The notes below the pieces were generated by a model that was not told the DNA's origin, ran no database searches, and saw only the letters and a program-made list of their open reading frames with translations. A stretch of 64,000 nt of DNA, taken from contig FN543093.2 of the NCBI GenBank assembly GCA_000027065.2, positions 4,320,464 through 4,384,463 of the forward strand, read 5' to 3'. The translations under genes and the position numbers were made by a program. Shown in pieces: positions 1-7,744 of the stretch. Every line of letters starts with the position of its first letter. Position 1 is the stretch's first letter. The DNA is from Cronobacter turicensis z3032 (GTDB lineage: Bacteria > Pseudomonadota > Gammaproteobacteria > Enterobacterales > Enterobacteriaceae).

Positions 1-1
1 T

Positions 2-1549
2 GACCTCTCGTCGGTATCCAGTGGCGGCAAAATGGAGGTCACGGTAACCGAAGCGGATGGTTCAGAAACACACAATACGATTGCCTATTCCAGCGTGCCT
101 CAACTGCTGCGTAGCGGGCAAATAAAATACAATCTCACGATGGGACGTTATCTGTCTGGTAACAGTTCAGTGGAAGACAGGCCCGAGATTTTTCAGGCGG
201 TAATAAGCCGGGGTTTGCCGCTCAACACTACGCTCTATGGTGGGAGTCAGTATCACCAACGCTACCAGGCGTTTAGCCTGGGGCTAGGTATGGATATGAA
301 AAGCCTCGGGGGTATTGCTGCGGATATTACCCATAGCAAAGGCCGTCGCGGTAACGAGCTGGAAGGCAGCGGGAAAATGGTGCGCCTGACGTATCGTAAT
401 TATATTCCTGCCACGGATACCCAAATACAGTTGGATAATCGTTATTACAACGGCGATTACCTGTCATTTAGTGACTGGGCAACGGCGGAAGACTTGTTTA
501 CCGATACTCGTAAGCGCCGCGAATATAACCTGTCGGTTAATCAGTCGCTGGATGATTCAAACAGTTTTTATACCACGCTCAGCCGCAGCGAAAACGTGGA
601 TGACTCCGTTTCACGCATGTGGCAGGTCGGCTGGAATGGAGCGATTAAAAGTATCAGTCTGTCACTCTCTTATAGCATGAGTCGGAGCGAAGGCGATCCA
701 GTGTGGGACAAACAGCTGGCGCTGACTTTGTCGATTCCGCTTAGCGACACCTTCCCGACGGCGCAGCCGATGGTGAATTACACAGCGACGTCAGGCCTTG
801 AGAGTGACATCAATAACCAGTTAGGTATCAACGGCAAGTTGAGCGAAAGCCAGAGTACAACCTGGAATACTCAGCTTTCATATGACGCGAAACATGGCGA
901 ACCAAGCACGAAATCTGGATCTGCAGGCCTGGATTATCAGGGTAACTACGGTGATATGAACGTAACCTTTAACGCCGACCACAATAAATATCTGTCGTGG
1001 AACGCCTCAGGGAGCATTGTGGGCCATCGTCATGGCATTACATTTGGTCGCAATACATCAGGCAGCATGGCGCTGGTCTCTATCCCCGGCATTGCCGACG
1101 TGCCGCTGAATGGTGGAGAAGATATGACCACGGACTCACGCGGGTATGCACTGATAACGGACTTACGGCCTTACCATCGCAACAGCCTGGGTATTGATAC
1201 CCAAAGCGCAAGTAAAGATCTCGATTTCGTGAGCACCTCAGCGCAGATTGTACCGACTAAAGACGCCGTGGCGCTGGCTGAGTTTAAGGCTATCCGTGGA
1301 CGTAAAGCTGTCATCACGGTGAATCATAACGGCGAGGTGCTGCCTTTCGGCGCGCTGGCGCGTATTGAAGGCATGGATAGTGTGTTTTACGTGGGTGATA
1401 AAGGGCAGGTTTATCTCAATTCTTTACCTGATAAAGGCATGTTGAACTTCAAATGGGGCGAAAACCAAACCTGCTCCACGCCGTTTGAAATGCCATCAGA
1501 GCAAACACCTAAATTGCCTATTGTCCTGTTAACGCTGAGCTGTCAATGA
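2..1549 (+). CDS. Fimbrial outer-membrane usher, C-terminal part (5' truncated by window edge)
   Basis: This is the C-terminal 515 or so residues of a chaperone-usher pathway usher, the outer-membrane beta-barrel pore that accepts chaperone-pilin complexes and assembles the fibre. The frame is open to the window edge, and the first Met (position 32) is internal: the DLSSVSSGGK segment before it and the following VTEADGS match the usual usher block. The fragment is rich in alternating barrel-type strands (YRNYIPATDTQIQLDNRYY and similar). It ends with the usher C-terminal domain (GRKAVITVNHNGEVLPFGA) and a terminal Cys-Gln. Family usher length is about 800 residues, so roughly a third lies outside the window, probably with the chaperone gene. 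The stop overlaps the next start by four bases (ATGA), which indicates translational coupling with the tip-like gene. Confidence 0.93.
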   Translation, partial: DLSSVSSGGKMEVTVTEADGSETHNTIAYSSVPQLLRSGQIKYNLTMGRYLSGNSSVEDRPEIFQAVISRGLPLNTTLYGGSQYHQRYQAFSLGLGMDMKSLGGIAADITHSKGRRGNELEGSGKMVRLTYRNYIPATDTQIQLDNRYYNGDYLSFSDWATAEDLFTDTRKRREYNLSVNQSLDDSNSFYTTLSRSENVDDSVSRMWQVGWNGAIKSISLSLSYSMSRSEGDPVWDKQLALTLSIPLSDTFPTAQPMVNYTATSGLESDINNQLGINGKLSESQSTTWNTQLSYDAKHGEPSTKSGSAGLDYQGNYGDMNVTFNADHNKYLSWNASGSIVGHRHGITFGRNTSGSMALVSIPGIADVPLNGGEDMTTDSRGYALITDLRPYHRNSLGIDTQSASKDLDFVSTSAQIVPTKDAVALAEFKAIRGRKAVITVNHNGEVLPFGALARIEGMDSVFYVGDKGQVYLNSLPDKGMLNFKWGENQTCSTPFEMPSEQTPKLPIVLLTLSCQ

Positions 1550-2535
1550 ATGCGATGAAAACCTGTTTCCGAGTAGTTCAAGCGGCTGTCATTGTTATGA
1601 TGGCAAAAGGGGTTATTGCGCCGGTGTACGCGGGCGACTGCACAATTAAGCAAAACCCATCGAATATGACGGTACCTGTAACGGTTCAATTACCGGATAA
1701 CATCACCATGCTACCGGTGGGTAGCGTCGTTTATAAAAAGGAAGCGACGCTTGCTCAGCTCAGCGGTAAACATGATGTGATTAGTGCAGAGTGCCGGGCG
1801 AAAATCAGTAAACTCCTGAACGGAAAAATGCCAACCCAACAAAAGGGGCAGGACACTTACGCCACTAACCTGCCTGGCCTTGGTATTCGGATCACGCTGA
1901 TTTATGACAAAGCGGGTTCAGCACATAAAGAATGGGTGCTGCCATTCTCAACACAGACACGGGATCTGAGCGATAAAACCATTACTTCGGATGATGTGAA
2001 ATTACGCGTTGAGGCCATCAAGACCGGGGTGATAACCCAGGGCGGCGTATTGAATTTCCTTATTCCCTCACTGGTTTCACTCAGTGATAACTCCCTGGTG
2101 GTGAACCTTGCCATGACGCTGATTGCGCCGAAGGCGCACTGCATGATTCAGATGGTTACGCCGCAGATAGAACTGCCTCCAGTAAAAATCAGCGAGTTGA
2201 AAAATAATGGCGGCAAAAACGCCCAGCCAGTCAGTGTCAATCTGCTGTGTATGAATACCAGTAAAGCCAGCCTCAGTATTGAAGGGCTAAACGAAAATAG
2301 CTACCCGACGGTATTTAAAAACGTGGCACCCGAGAGCGAGAGCCCAGCGAAAAATGTCGGTATTGAAATGTTATTCAGCGGAACGGTAATGAAGATTGAC
2401 ACCCCGTTAGAGCTGTCATTACCAGACCAGAACAGTTATGCCTTGCCCCTTTCTGTGCGTTATGCGAAGACCGGTGATGATTTAACTGGGGGAAAAGTGA
2501 AAGCGCAAATTACATTACGAATAGATTATTTATAA
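1546..2535 (+). CDS. Fimbrial tip adhesin-like protein
   Basis: A 329-residue secreted protein with an N-terminal signal peptide (hydrophobic run ending around VYAGD, residues 1-30). Cysteines at the start of the mature part (GDCTIKQ), mid-protein (SAECRAKI) and in the second half (AHCMIQM, NLLCMNT) fit a two-domain tip protein: an N-terminal receptor-binding-like domain followed by a C-terminal pilin domain ending in ITLRIDYL. It is about 140 residues longer than the pilins downstream. The start overlaps the usher stop (ATGA), so it is probably coupled to usher translation. Tip assignment rests on length, two-part layout and position directly after the usher; the ligand cannot be predicted. 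Confidence 0.7.
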   Translation: MNAMKTCFRVVQAAVIVMMAKGVIAPVYAGDCTIKQNPSNMTVPVTVQLPDNITMLPVGSVVYKKEATLAQLSGKHDVISAECRAKISKLLNGKMPTQQKGQDTYATNLPGLGIRITLIYDKAGSAHKEWVLPFSTQTRDLSDKTITSDDVKLRVEAIKTGVITQGGVLNFLIPSLVSLSDNSLVVNLAMTLIAPKAHCMIQMVTPQIELPPVKISELKNNGGKNAQPVSVNLLCMNTSKASLSIEGLNENSYPTVFKNVAPESESPAKNVGIEMLFSGTVMKIDTPLELSLPDQNSYALPLSVRYAKTGDDLTGGKVKAQITLRIDYL

Positions 2536-2645
2536 GTTAAATCTCCCAGAAGACACATCCAGGAAATATGGAAAAGTATTTTTACCATCTCTGGTACGAT
2601 TGCTTTTCACCTATTTTATTTTAAAATTTTAAAGGACATAAAATT

Positions 2646-3197
2646 ATGAAAAAATCAATTTTAGGATTAACGGTTTCTGCACTGTTTATGGTTGGTTCTG
2701 CACAAGCCACAACTAATCCGAACGACGTTTCCGCAAGCCTGATGATAACCGGTAACGTGGTACAAGATATTGCTGACAGTTGCTCTGTGACGCTGGACAA
2801 AACTTCACTGCATCTGTCAGATACCGATGTCAACGCACTGATCAACCAAGGGGAAGATGCAACGACACCGGTGCAGGTGAAACTTAATATTGCTGGCGGT
2901 GATGATTGCACAAACAAAGTTGCCGAGGGCACGATGGCGTTTAAATTTACTGGCTTATCCGATAATGCGGACGGGACGGTAATCGGCAACAAGGATAACA
3001 GTAATACTGGGGCTAAAGGAGTAGGCATAGGCGTTTTTGACACTCAAAATAAAATGGTCCGCTTAAATAGTGAAGACAACATCGTCGCATCTACTACTGA
3101 TACGACTATTGGTCTGCAGATGGTAAAACTTAATGGACAAACGCCGACCGCGGGTGCCGTAAGCGCCACACTGACTGTTGAAATCCAACGCCTGTAG
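2646..3197 (+). CDS. Fimbrial major-type pilin (paralog 1 of 4)
   Basis: A 183-residue pilin with signal peptide MKKSILGLTVSALFMVGSAQA. The mature protein begins with an alternating-hydrophobic donor-strand segment (DVSASLMITGNV), then the conserved Cys pair (DSCSVTL and DDCTNK) and the block shared by all four paralogs: EGTMAFKFTG, AKGVGIGVF, QMVKLNGQ, and a C-terminus ending in RL. It lacks the penultimate Tyr typical of FimA/PapA pilins. It follows the tip-like gene after 110 bases and is followed by a strong hairpin terminator, so this copy could be expressed more than the later ones; this makes it the best candidate for the main shaft subunit, which is inference. An AAAGGA ribosome site precedes the start. 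Confidence 0.8.
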   Translation: MKKSILGLTVSALFMVGSAQATTNPNDVSASLMITGNVVQDIADSCSVTLDKTSLHLSDTDVNALINQGEDATTPVQVKLNIAGGDDCTNKVAEGTMAFKFTGLSDNADGTVIGNKDNSNTGAKGVGIGVFDTQNKMVRLNSEDNIVASTTDTTIGLQMVKLNGQTPTAGAVSATLTVEIQRL

Positions 3198-3250
3198 TAA
3201 CCTTTGCGCGCCTTTTTACGCGTGCAGAGTATATTCTGAGTCATAGAAAT

Positions 3251-3284
3251 GCAGACACCCTTCACAGGGTGTCTGCGCATTTTT
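3251..3284 (+). terminator. Hairpin terminator after pilin 1
   Basis: A perfect 10-bp stem (GCAGACACCC / GGGTGTCTGC) with a 6-base loop, followed a few bases later by a run of five T. It probably ends or attenuates transcription after the first pilin gene. Confidence 0.75.
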
Positions 3285-3309
3285 CCTGGCCTCAGAGGAT
3301 AACTACACA

Positions 3310-3610
3310 TGAAAACATCGTCTTTCTCTTTTAGCCTGATAACCGGTTCATCTTTATATCTGCCCACACTGAGCCTGCCGCCAGCGATTATGCTGCTACG
3401 CTTAACGGATACACCCTAAAACATCAATTTTTATGGTGATGCTGAATCAGGATACACTGCGTTCAATATATTCGGTTTTATCACCGGGTGAACCAGTAAT
3501 TATCCGCTTTACGGTGTGGCTATTACGGTTAACCGCGCAGCAAGAGCTAAGATGATGTGCAGCAGACATTACCCTCTGAACAGTACACTAGTGATAACAA
3601 TTGAGCATAA
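3310..3610 (+). pseudogene. Possible decayed outer-membrane protein gene between pilins 1 and 2
   Basis: This sits in the 457-base gap between pilins 1 and 2. A start at 3310 opens a 36-codon frame with a signal-peptide-like beginning (MKTSSFSFSLITGSS), then a stop. If one frameshift is allowed, reading continues as ASDYAATLNGYTLKHQ, then in a further frame YGDAESGYTAFNIFGFITG, a stop, and NYPLYGVAITVNRAARAK. The order of short segments (GYTLKHQ, then FGFITG, then YGVAI) recalls small Ail/OmpX/Lom barrel proteins. The resemblance is weak and needs two frameshifts and a stop; it could be chance. No intact gene is visible here. Confidence 0.3.
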
Positions 3611-3654
3611 GGAAATACTCTGCTCTTGGTTTGCGTCATGTATAGGATAAAAAT

Positions 3655-4212
3655 ATGAAAAAAACAATTTTGGGTTCTGCGCTCTGTGCTCTCATGATGA
3701 TGAGCGCAGTCCATGCAGAGTCTACGGACTCGTTAATAACGTCTACAGATATCACTATTGATGGTGCTATTTCTGGTGGTGATGGCGCTTGCACGGTTAC
3801 GACTAACAAGAGTGCGATCAGCCTGCTTGCAAGCAAAACTAACATCCTTTCGCAAAGCGATCATAAAACCCATACTTTCGCTCCGCTGCTATCCATTACA
3901 TTGAGCGGAGATGATATCTGCAACCGACGCATTGAAGAGGGAAAAATTGCTGTCAGATTTACAGGCCCCGTTGACAGTGTAGAAGGCACTCTGCTCGCCA
4001 ATGTGGCCACCGGCGAGAATGCTGCAAAAGGCGTGGGCGTTGGCATATTCATGAGTAATTTTGCCAGGTTAGATGCTAACATGACGGGTGCCGTCCCCGT
4101 GACAAGTAAACCGCTCCCAATAGATTTGCAGGTTGTTAAGCTTAATGGTCAGGATGACATTACAGAAGGCACCGTCGAAGCCTCTCTGGTTATAGAGATC
4201 GTGCGCCTTTAA
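3655..4212 (+). CDS. Fimbrial pilin (paralog 2 of 4)
   Basis: A 185-residue pilin with signal peptide MKKTILGSALCALMMMSAVHA. The mature part has a donor-strand-like segment (LITSTDITIDGAI), the Cys pair in GACTVTT and DDICNRR, and the shared blocks EGKIAVRFTG, AKGVGVGIF, QVVKLNGQ and a terminal IVRL. Both the leader (AGGATAAAAATATG) and the first codons closely match those of pilin 1, indicating gene duplication including the ribosome-binding region. It is separated from pilin 1 by a terminator and a 457-base gap, so it either has its own promoter or is expressed at low level. Its role (minor subunit, variant shaft or reserve copy) cannot be decided from sequence. Confidence 0.78.
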   Translation: MKKTILGSALCALMMMSAVHAESTDSLITSTDITIDGAISGGDGACTVTTNKSAISLLASKTNILSQSDHKTHTFAPLLSITLSGDDICNRRIEEGKIAVRFTGPVDSVEGTLLANVATGENAAKGVGVGIFMSNFARLDANMTGAVPVTSKPLPIDLQVVKLNGQDDITEGTVEASLVIEIVRL

Positions 4213-4360
4213 CGCGTTTTACAACGTGATGAATATGGTGATATTGCTGCCAGAAAAAGATTGCATGTCTGGCTGGCCGCTCTTAAAGGAGTATTCATAT
4301 TTATGGTGAATAATTCATATCACTAATTACCTTTTTTAAATCATGTCAGAGAACATAAAC

Positions 4361-4909
4361 ATGAAAAAAAAGCTTACTTGCCTGGTTTTCCCTGCCTTAT
4401 TGCTGGCTTCTTCATTCTGTGCTGAAGCGTCGACCGAAGATCAATCCGCTACGCTCTCAATTAGCGGCGCTGTAGTAGCCGATGCCGATGCTTTATGTAA
4501 TATTAGCGCCAAGGCAAGCGCAATTTATCTTCGCGGTGATATCTCAAACCTCATTAATCTGGGTGAGGTAGCCAATAACATGACATTCGTTCCTTTAACC
4601 ATTCAAGGCAATGAAGCGTGCGTCTCTCAGCTGAAAGAGGGTCGATTCTCTTATAAGTTTGTTGGCGTCGCGGATAGTATAGAAGGTAAAGCCCTGGCAA
4701 ACGCCAGTGAAGGTGACAGTGCTGCACAAGGTGTGGCCATTGGTCTTTTCGATGACGAGGGACGTCCCATTGATATTAATCATACCGTCGTTTTAGCTTC
4801 ACAAAATCGTGCTCAGGGTATTGGTTTTCAGGTGGTAAAACTGAATGGCAAAGTTGCGACCGCTGGGACCGTACATGGCGTGCTTACCATTGATGTTGAG
4901 CGCCTTTAA
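4361..4909 (+). CDS. Fimbrial pilin (paralog 3 of 4)
   Basis: A pilin of 182 residues from the chosen start at 4361 (MKKKLTCLVF). This start places Met-Lys-Lys directly before the hydrophobic signal core, as in pilins 1 and 2. An in-frame ATG at 4343 would add six residues (MSENIN) and is the alternative. The signal peptide probably ends at CAEA. The mature protein has SATLSISGAVV, the Cys pair ALCNISA and EACVSQL, EGRFSYKFVG, AQGVAIGLF, QVVKLNGK and a terminal VERL. It starts about 150 bases after pilin 2 with no clear terminator between, so co-transcription with pilin 2 is possible. Confidence 0.78.
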   Translation: MKKKLTCLVFPALLLASSFCAEASTEDQSATLSISGAVVADADALCNISAKASAIYLRGDISNLINLGEVANNMTFVPLTIQGNEACVSQLKEGRFSYKFVGVADSIEGKALANASEGDSAAQGVAIGLFDDEGRPIDINHTVVLASQNRAQGIGFQVVKLNGKVATAGTVHGVLTIDVERL

Positions 4910-4969
4910 CGAAAAGATACCTCTACCCGCTTTCTGCGTAAATCCGGGTAAATCATAGCTGAATGACAA

Positions 4970-4994
4970 GGGAGTGTTTAAACTCCCTATTTGT
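4970..4994 (+). terminator. Weak hairpin terminator after pilin 3
   Basis: A 6-bp stem (GGGAGT / ACTCCC) with loop GTTTAA is followed by the T-rich stretch TATTTGTAAT. It is a modest candidate because the T run is broken. Confidence 0.4.
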
Positions 4995-5416
4995 AATACC
5001 CTATATAAAACCATAAGTAACATATCTATTTATAATAAACGGTAGCTCTGCGCTTTGAAATATAGTGGCGACACGGACAGCCTGCCAACTCAGGCAGATG
5101 AAGAGGCCATTGATCAGATATAACCAACCCAACTCCCAGAGTAATATTGGCACGCTATTATCATAAAAGTCTAAAACCATACATTATGATAATAAAATGA
5201 GTTAATGAAACACAACTACGATTATAAACACAAAACCATCATTGTATTAATGGAACTTTTTACATTATTCTTATGCAGGCATATTGCATTTTCTCAATTG
5301 CATCCTTCATTGAAGTATAATCGCAGGCCAATAAAGAGAAGGCAATTCGCCAAAAGCATCTAAACACGCCTGATAATTTCTCGTTAAGCACGTCATTCAA
5401 TGCGTAAGGAAATATT
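4995..5416 (+). other. Long AT-rich gap before pilin 4
   Basis: No convincing gene is visible in this stretch. A short open run around 5050-5121 (reading SGDTDSLPTQADEEAIDQ then stop) could be the tail of a lost gene but has no recognisable family. The last 150 bases are strongly AT-rich and probably hold the promoter and leader of pilin 4. Confidence 0.5.
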
Positions 5417-5995
5417 ATGAAAAGTAATTTAGTAAGCATAGCTGTAGCGAGTTGCTTCATAACCAGTATGGCGCACGCTGCAATGGTAACTCCAGATATA
5501 CCCGCAACGCTTAATATTGAAGGAACCGTCAACAATAGCGGAAGCCAGTTTTGTCAGATTTCCATTCTCAATAATGTCATTAGCCTTAATACCTCTGAGA
5601 ATGATCTGGTTGAACAGGGTTCAAATGCAACGTCAGCTGTCCCCGTAAGGTTTGACGTTTCAAGCATTAGCCAGGCCAACGGTGGTTCAATGAGCCAATG
5701 TGACAAAGAGATTTATGAAGGTAAAATCGCTGTAAGATTTGTCGGCATTTATGACAATGCGGAAGGCACTTCATTTGCTAATACTCTGGCAGGTGAAGAT
5801 GCAGCAGAAGGTGTGGGCATCGGCTTTTTTAATGTCAATGCGACGCCTTTAGACGTTAGCGATATTTACAACCTGCCAGGAAAATCCAATTCAGCCGCTG
5901 AAACCATTGGGTTACAACTGGTTAAGTTAAAAGGCCAGAAGGTTAAAGCCGGTTCGGTAGCAGGTAATGTTACGTTCCAGATTGAACGTTTATAA
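5417..5995 (+). CDS. Fimbrial pilin (paralog 4 of 4)
   Basis: A 192-residue pilin and the most divergent of the four. Its signal peptide is MKSNLVSIAVASCFITSMAHA. The mature protein begins AMVTPDIPATLNIEGTV, carries the Cys pair QFCQISI and MSQCDKE, and keeps EGKIAVRFVG, EGVGIGFF, QLVKLKGQ and a terminal IERL. A longer insert lies between the two cysteines than in the other copies. An AAGGAAAT ribosome site precedes the start. The 507-base gap upstream suggests independent expression. It ends the fimbrial cluster; base composition changes to the high-GC core from xanP onward. Confidence 0.76.
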   Translation: MKSNLVSIAVASCFITSMAHAAMVTPDIPATLNIEGTVNNSGSQFCQISILNNVISLNTSENDLVEQGSNATSAVPVRFDVSSISQANGGSMSQCDKEIYEGKIAVRFVGIYDNAEGTSFANTLAGEDAAEGVGIGFFNVNATPLDVSDIYNLPGKSNSAAETIGLQLVKLKGQKVKAGSVAGNVTFQIERL

Positions 5996-6155
5996 CTGCT
6001 CCACACAACACCTGTTCTCTGGCTGTCATTATTCTCCTGTAAAGATTAACGAATAACGACCAGAGAAGATGCCGGTGTCAATGTCCTGTAAAAGGATGTA
6101 ACGACAAAAAGAGGCCCAAGTGGAGGAGTCCCGTAACCGGCGGCTTCTTCACTTT

Positions 6156-6171
6156 TTGCAATCGTTTGCTT
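6156..6171. promoter_or_regulatory. PurR-like operator upstream of xanP
   Basis: The core GCAATCGTTTGC (6158-6169) matches the purine-repressor palindrome GCAAACGTTTGC at 11 of 12 positions, and the 16-base window agrees at about 12 positions. It lies roughly 50 bases before the xanP start, where a repressor would overlap the promoter. Control of a purine permease by PurR is plausible but is inferred from this match only. Confidence 0.45.
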
Positions 6172-6222
6172 TTGATTTTCACTTCGCTAGAATGTCCGCT
6201 TTTCCACCGTGGGAATCTGTCG

Positions 6223-7623
6223 ATGTCCGTTAACACCCTTGAGTCTGAAAATGCGCAAACGGTTGCGCCCGCGCAGAATAGCGAACTGATTTACCGTCTG
6301 GAAGACCGGCCGCCCCTGCCGCAAACGCTGTTTGCCGCCTGCCAGCATCTTCTGGCGATGTTCGTGGCGGTGATTACGCCTGCGCTGCTGATTTGTCAGG
6401 CTCTGGGGCTGCCCGCGCAGGACACGCAGCACATTATCAGCATGTCGCTGTTTGCTTCCGGCGTGGCATCGATTATTCAGATTAAAGCCTGGGGGCCGGT
6501 CGGCTCCGGGCTGCTGTCTATTCAGGGCACCAGCTTTAACTTCGTGGCGCCGCTTATTATGGGCGGTACCGCGCTGAAAACCGGCGGCGCGGACGTGCCC
6601 ACCATGATGGCCGCGCTGTTCGGCACGCTGATGCTGGCAAGCTGCACTGAAATGGTCATTTCACGCGTTCTGCACCTGGCGCGCCGCATTATCACGCCGC
6701 TGGTCTCTGGCGTGGTAGTGATGATCATCGGCCTGTCGCTGATTCAGGTCGGGTTGACGTCGATTGGCGGCGGCTATGCCGCGATGAGCGATCACACTTT
6801 CGGCGCGCCGAAAAACCTGCTGCTGGCAGGCGCAGTGCTGGCGGTAATTATTCTGCTTAACCGCCAGCGTAACCCGTACCTGCGCGTCGCCTCGCTGGTG
6901 ATTGCGATGGCGGTGGGTTATCTGCTGGCCTGGGCGATGGACATGCTGCCGCACGCCGCGGCGCCTGCGCAAAGTGCGCTGATCATGATCCCGACGCCGC
7001 TGCATTACGGGCTTGGCATCGACTGGAACCTGCTGTTGCCGCTGATGCTGGTCTTTATGATCACGTCGCTGGAAACCATCGGCGATATCACCGCCACTTC
7101 TGACGTCTCCGAACAGCCGGTCTCCGGCCCGCTGTATATGAAACGCCTGAAAGGCGGCGTGCTGGCGAACGGCCTGAACTCGTTTGTCTCCGCCGTGTTT
7201 AACACTTTCCCGAACTCCTGCTTCGGACAAAACAACGGCGTGATCCAGCTGACCGGCGTCGCCAGCCGCTATGTGGGTTTTGTGGTGGCGCTGATGCTGA
7301 TTGCGCTCGGCCTGTTCCCGGCCGTGAGCGGTTTTGTTCAGCATATTCCTGAGCCGGTGCTGGGCGGGGCGACAATTGTAATGTTTGGCACCATCGCCGC
7401 CTCCGGCGTGCGTATTGTCTCCCGCGAGCCGTTAAACCGCCGCGCGATCATGATCATCGCGCTCTCGCTGGCGGTGGGCCTCGGCGTCTCGCAGCAGCCG
7501 CTGATCCTGCAATTCGCGCCGGACTGGGTAAAAAACCTGCTCTCCTCCGGCATCGCCGCGGGCGGCATTACCGCCATTGTGCTGAATCTGATTTTCCCGC
7601 CGGAAAAACAGTCCAACGACTGA
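6223..7623 (+). CDS. xanP: Xanthine permease XanP (NCS2 family)
   Basis: A 466-residue inner-membrane proton symporter for xanthine, of the nucleobase-cation symporter-2 family. The protein is near-identical in blocks to E. coli XanP (YicE): MSVNTLESENAQ at the start, the QGTSFNFVAPLI region, SLETIGDITATSDVSE and FPNSCFGQNNGV, which carry the substrate-binding polar residues of transmembrane segments 8 and 10. About fourteen hydrophobic segments are seen. I chose the start at 6223 because homology begins there; an in-frame upstream ATG at 6166 overlaps the PurR-like site and adds an unconserved extension. In E. coli this gene is followed by yicH, as here. Confidence 0.95.
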   Translation: MSVNTLESENAQTVAPAQNSELIYRLEDRPPLPQTLFAACQHLLAMFVAVITPALLICQALGLPAQDTQHIISMSLFASGVASIIQIKAWGPVGSGLLSIQGTSFNFVAPLIMGGTALKTGGADVPTMMAALFGTLMLASCTEMVISRVLHLARRIITPLVSGVVVMIIGLSLIQVGLTSIGGGYAAMSDHTFGAPKNLLLAGAVLAVIILLNRQRNPYLRVASLVIAMAVGYLLAWAMDMLPHAAAPAQSALIMIPTPLHYGLGIDWNLLLPLMLVFMITSLETIGDITATSDVSEQPVSGPLYMKRLKGGVLANGLNSFVSAVFNTFPNSCFGQNNGVIQLTGVASRYVGFVVALMLIALGLFPAVSGFVQHIPEPVLGGATIVMFGTIAASGVRIVSREPLNRRAIMIIALSLAVGLGVSQQPLILQFAPDWVKNLLSSGIAAGGITAIVLNLIFPPEKQSND

Positions 7624-7632
7624 TCCCCTGCC

Positions 7633-7655
7633 GATGGCGGCGCCGCGCCGCCATC
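7633..7655. other. GC-rich hairpin after xanP
   Basis: A perfect 10-bp inverted repeat (GATGGCGGCG / CGCCGCCATC) with loop CCG, eleven bases after the xanP stop. There is no T run, so it is either an mRNA 3'-end stabiliser or a weak terminator. Confidence 0.5.
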
Positions 7656-7744
7656 GCTGACACCTCCGTTGACAATCCCCGCCTTGAGCAATTCGCCCGA
7701 ATAGTGCATAAATCCATCATCGGAAGTTCACAGGATGGAAGACA

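Noticed and set aside
5050..5121. Short frame ending SGDTDSLPTQADEEAIDQ
   Set aside because: Too short, lacks a start with a ribosome site and matches no family I know; noted only in the gap description.
6166..6222. Longer N-terminus for XanP
   Set aside because: The extension overlaps the PurR-like site and is not conserved; homology starts at 6223.
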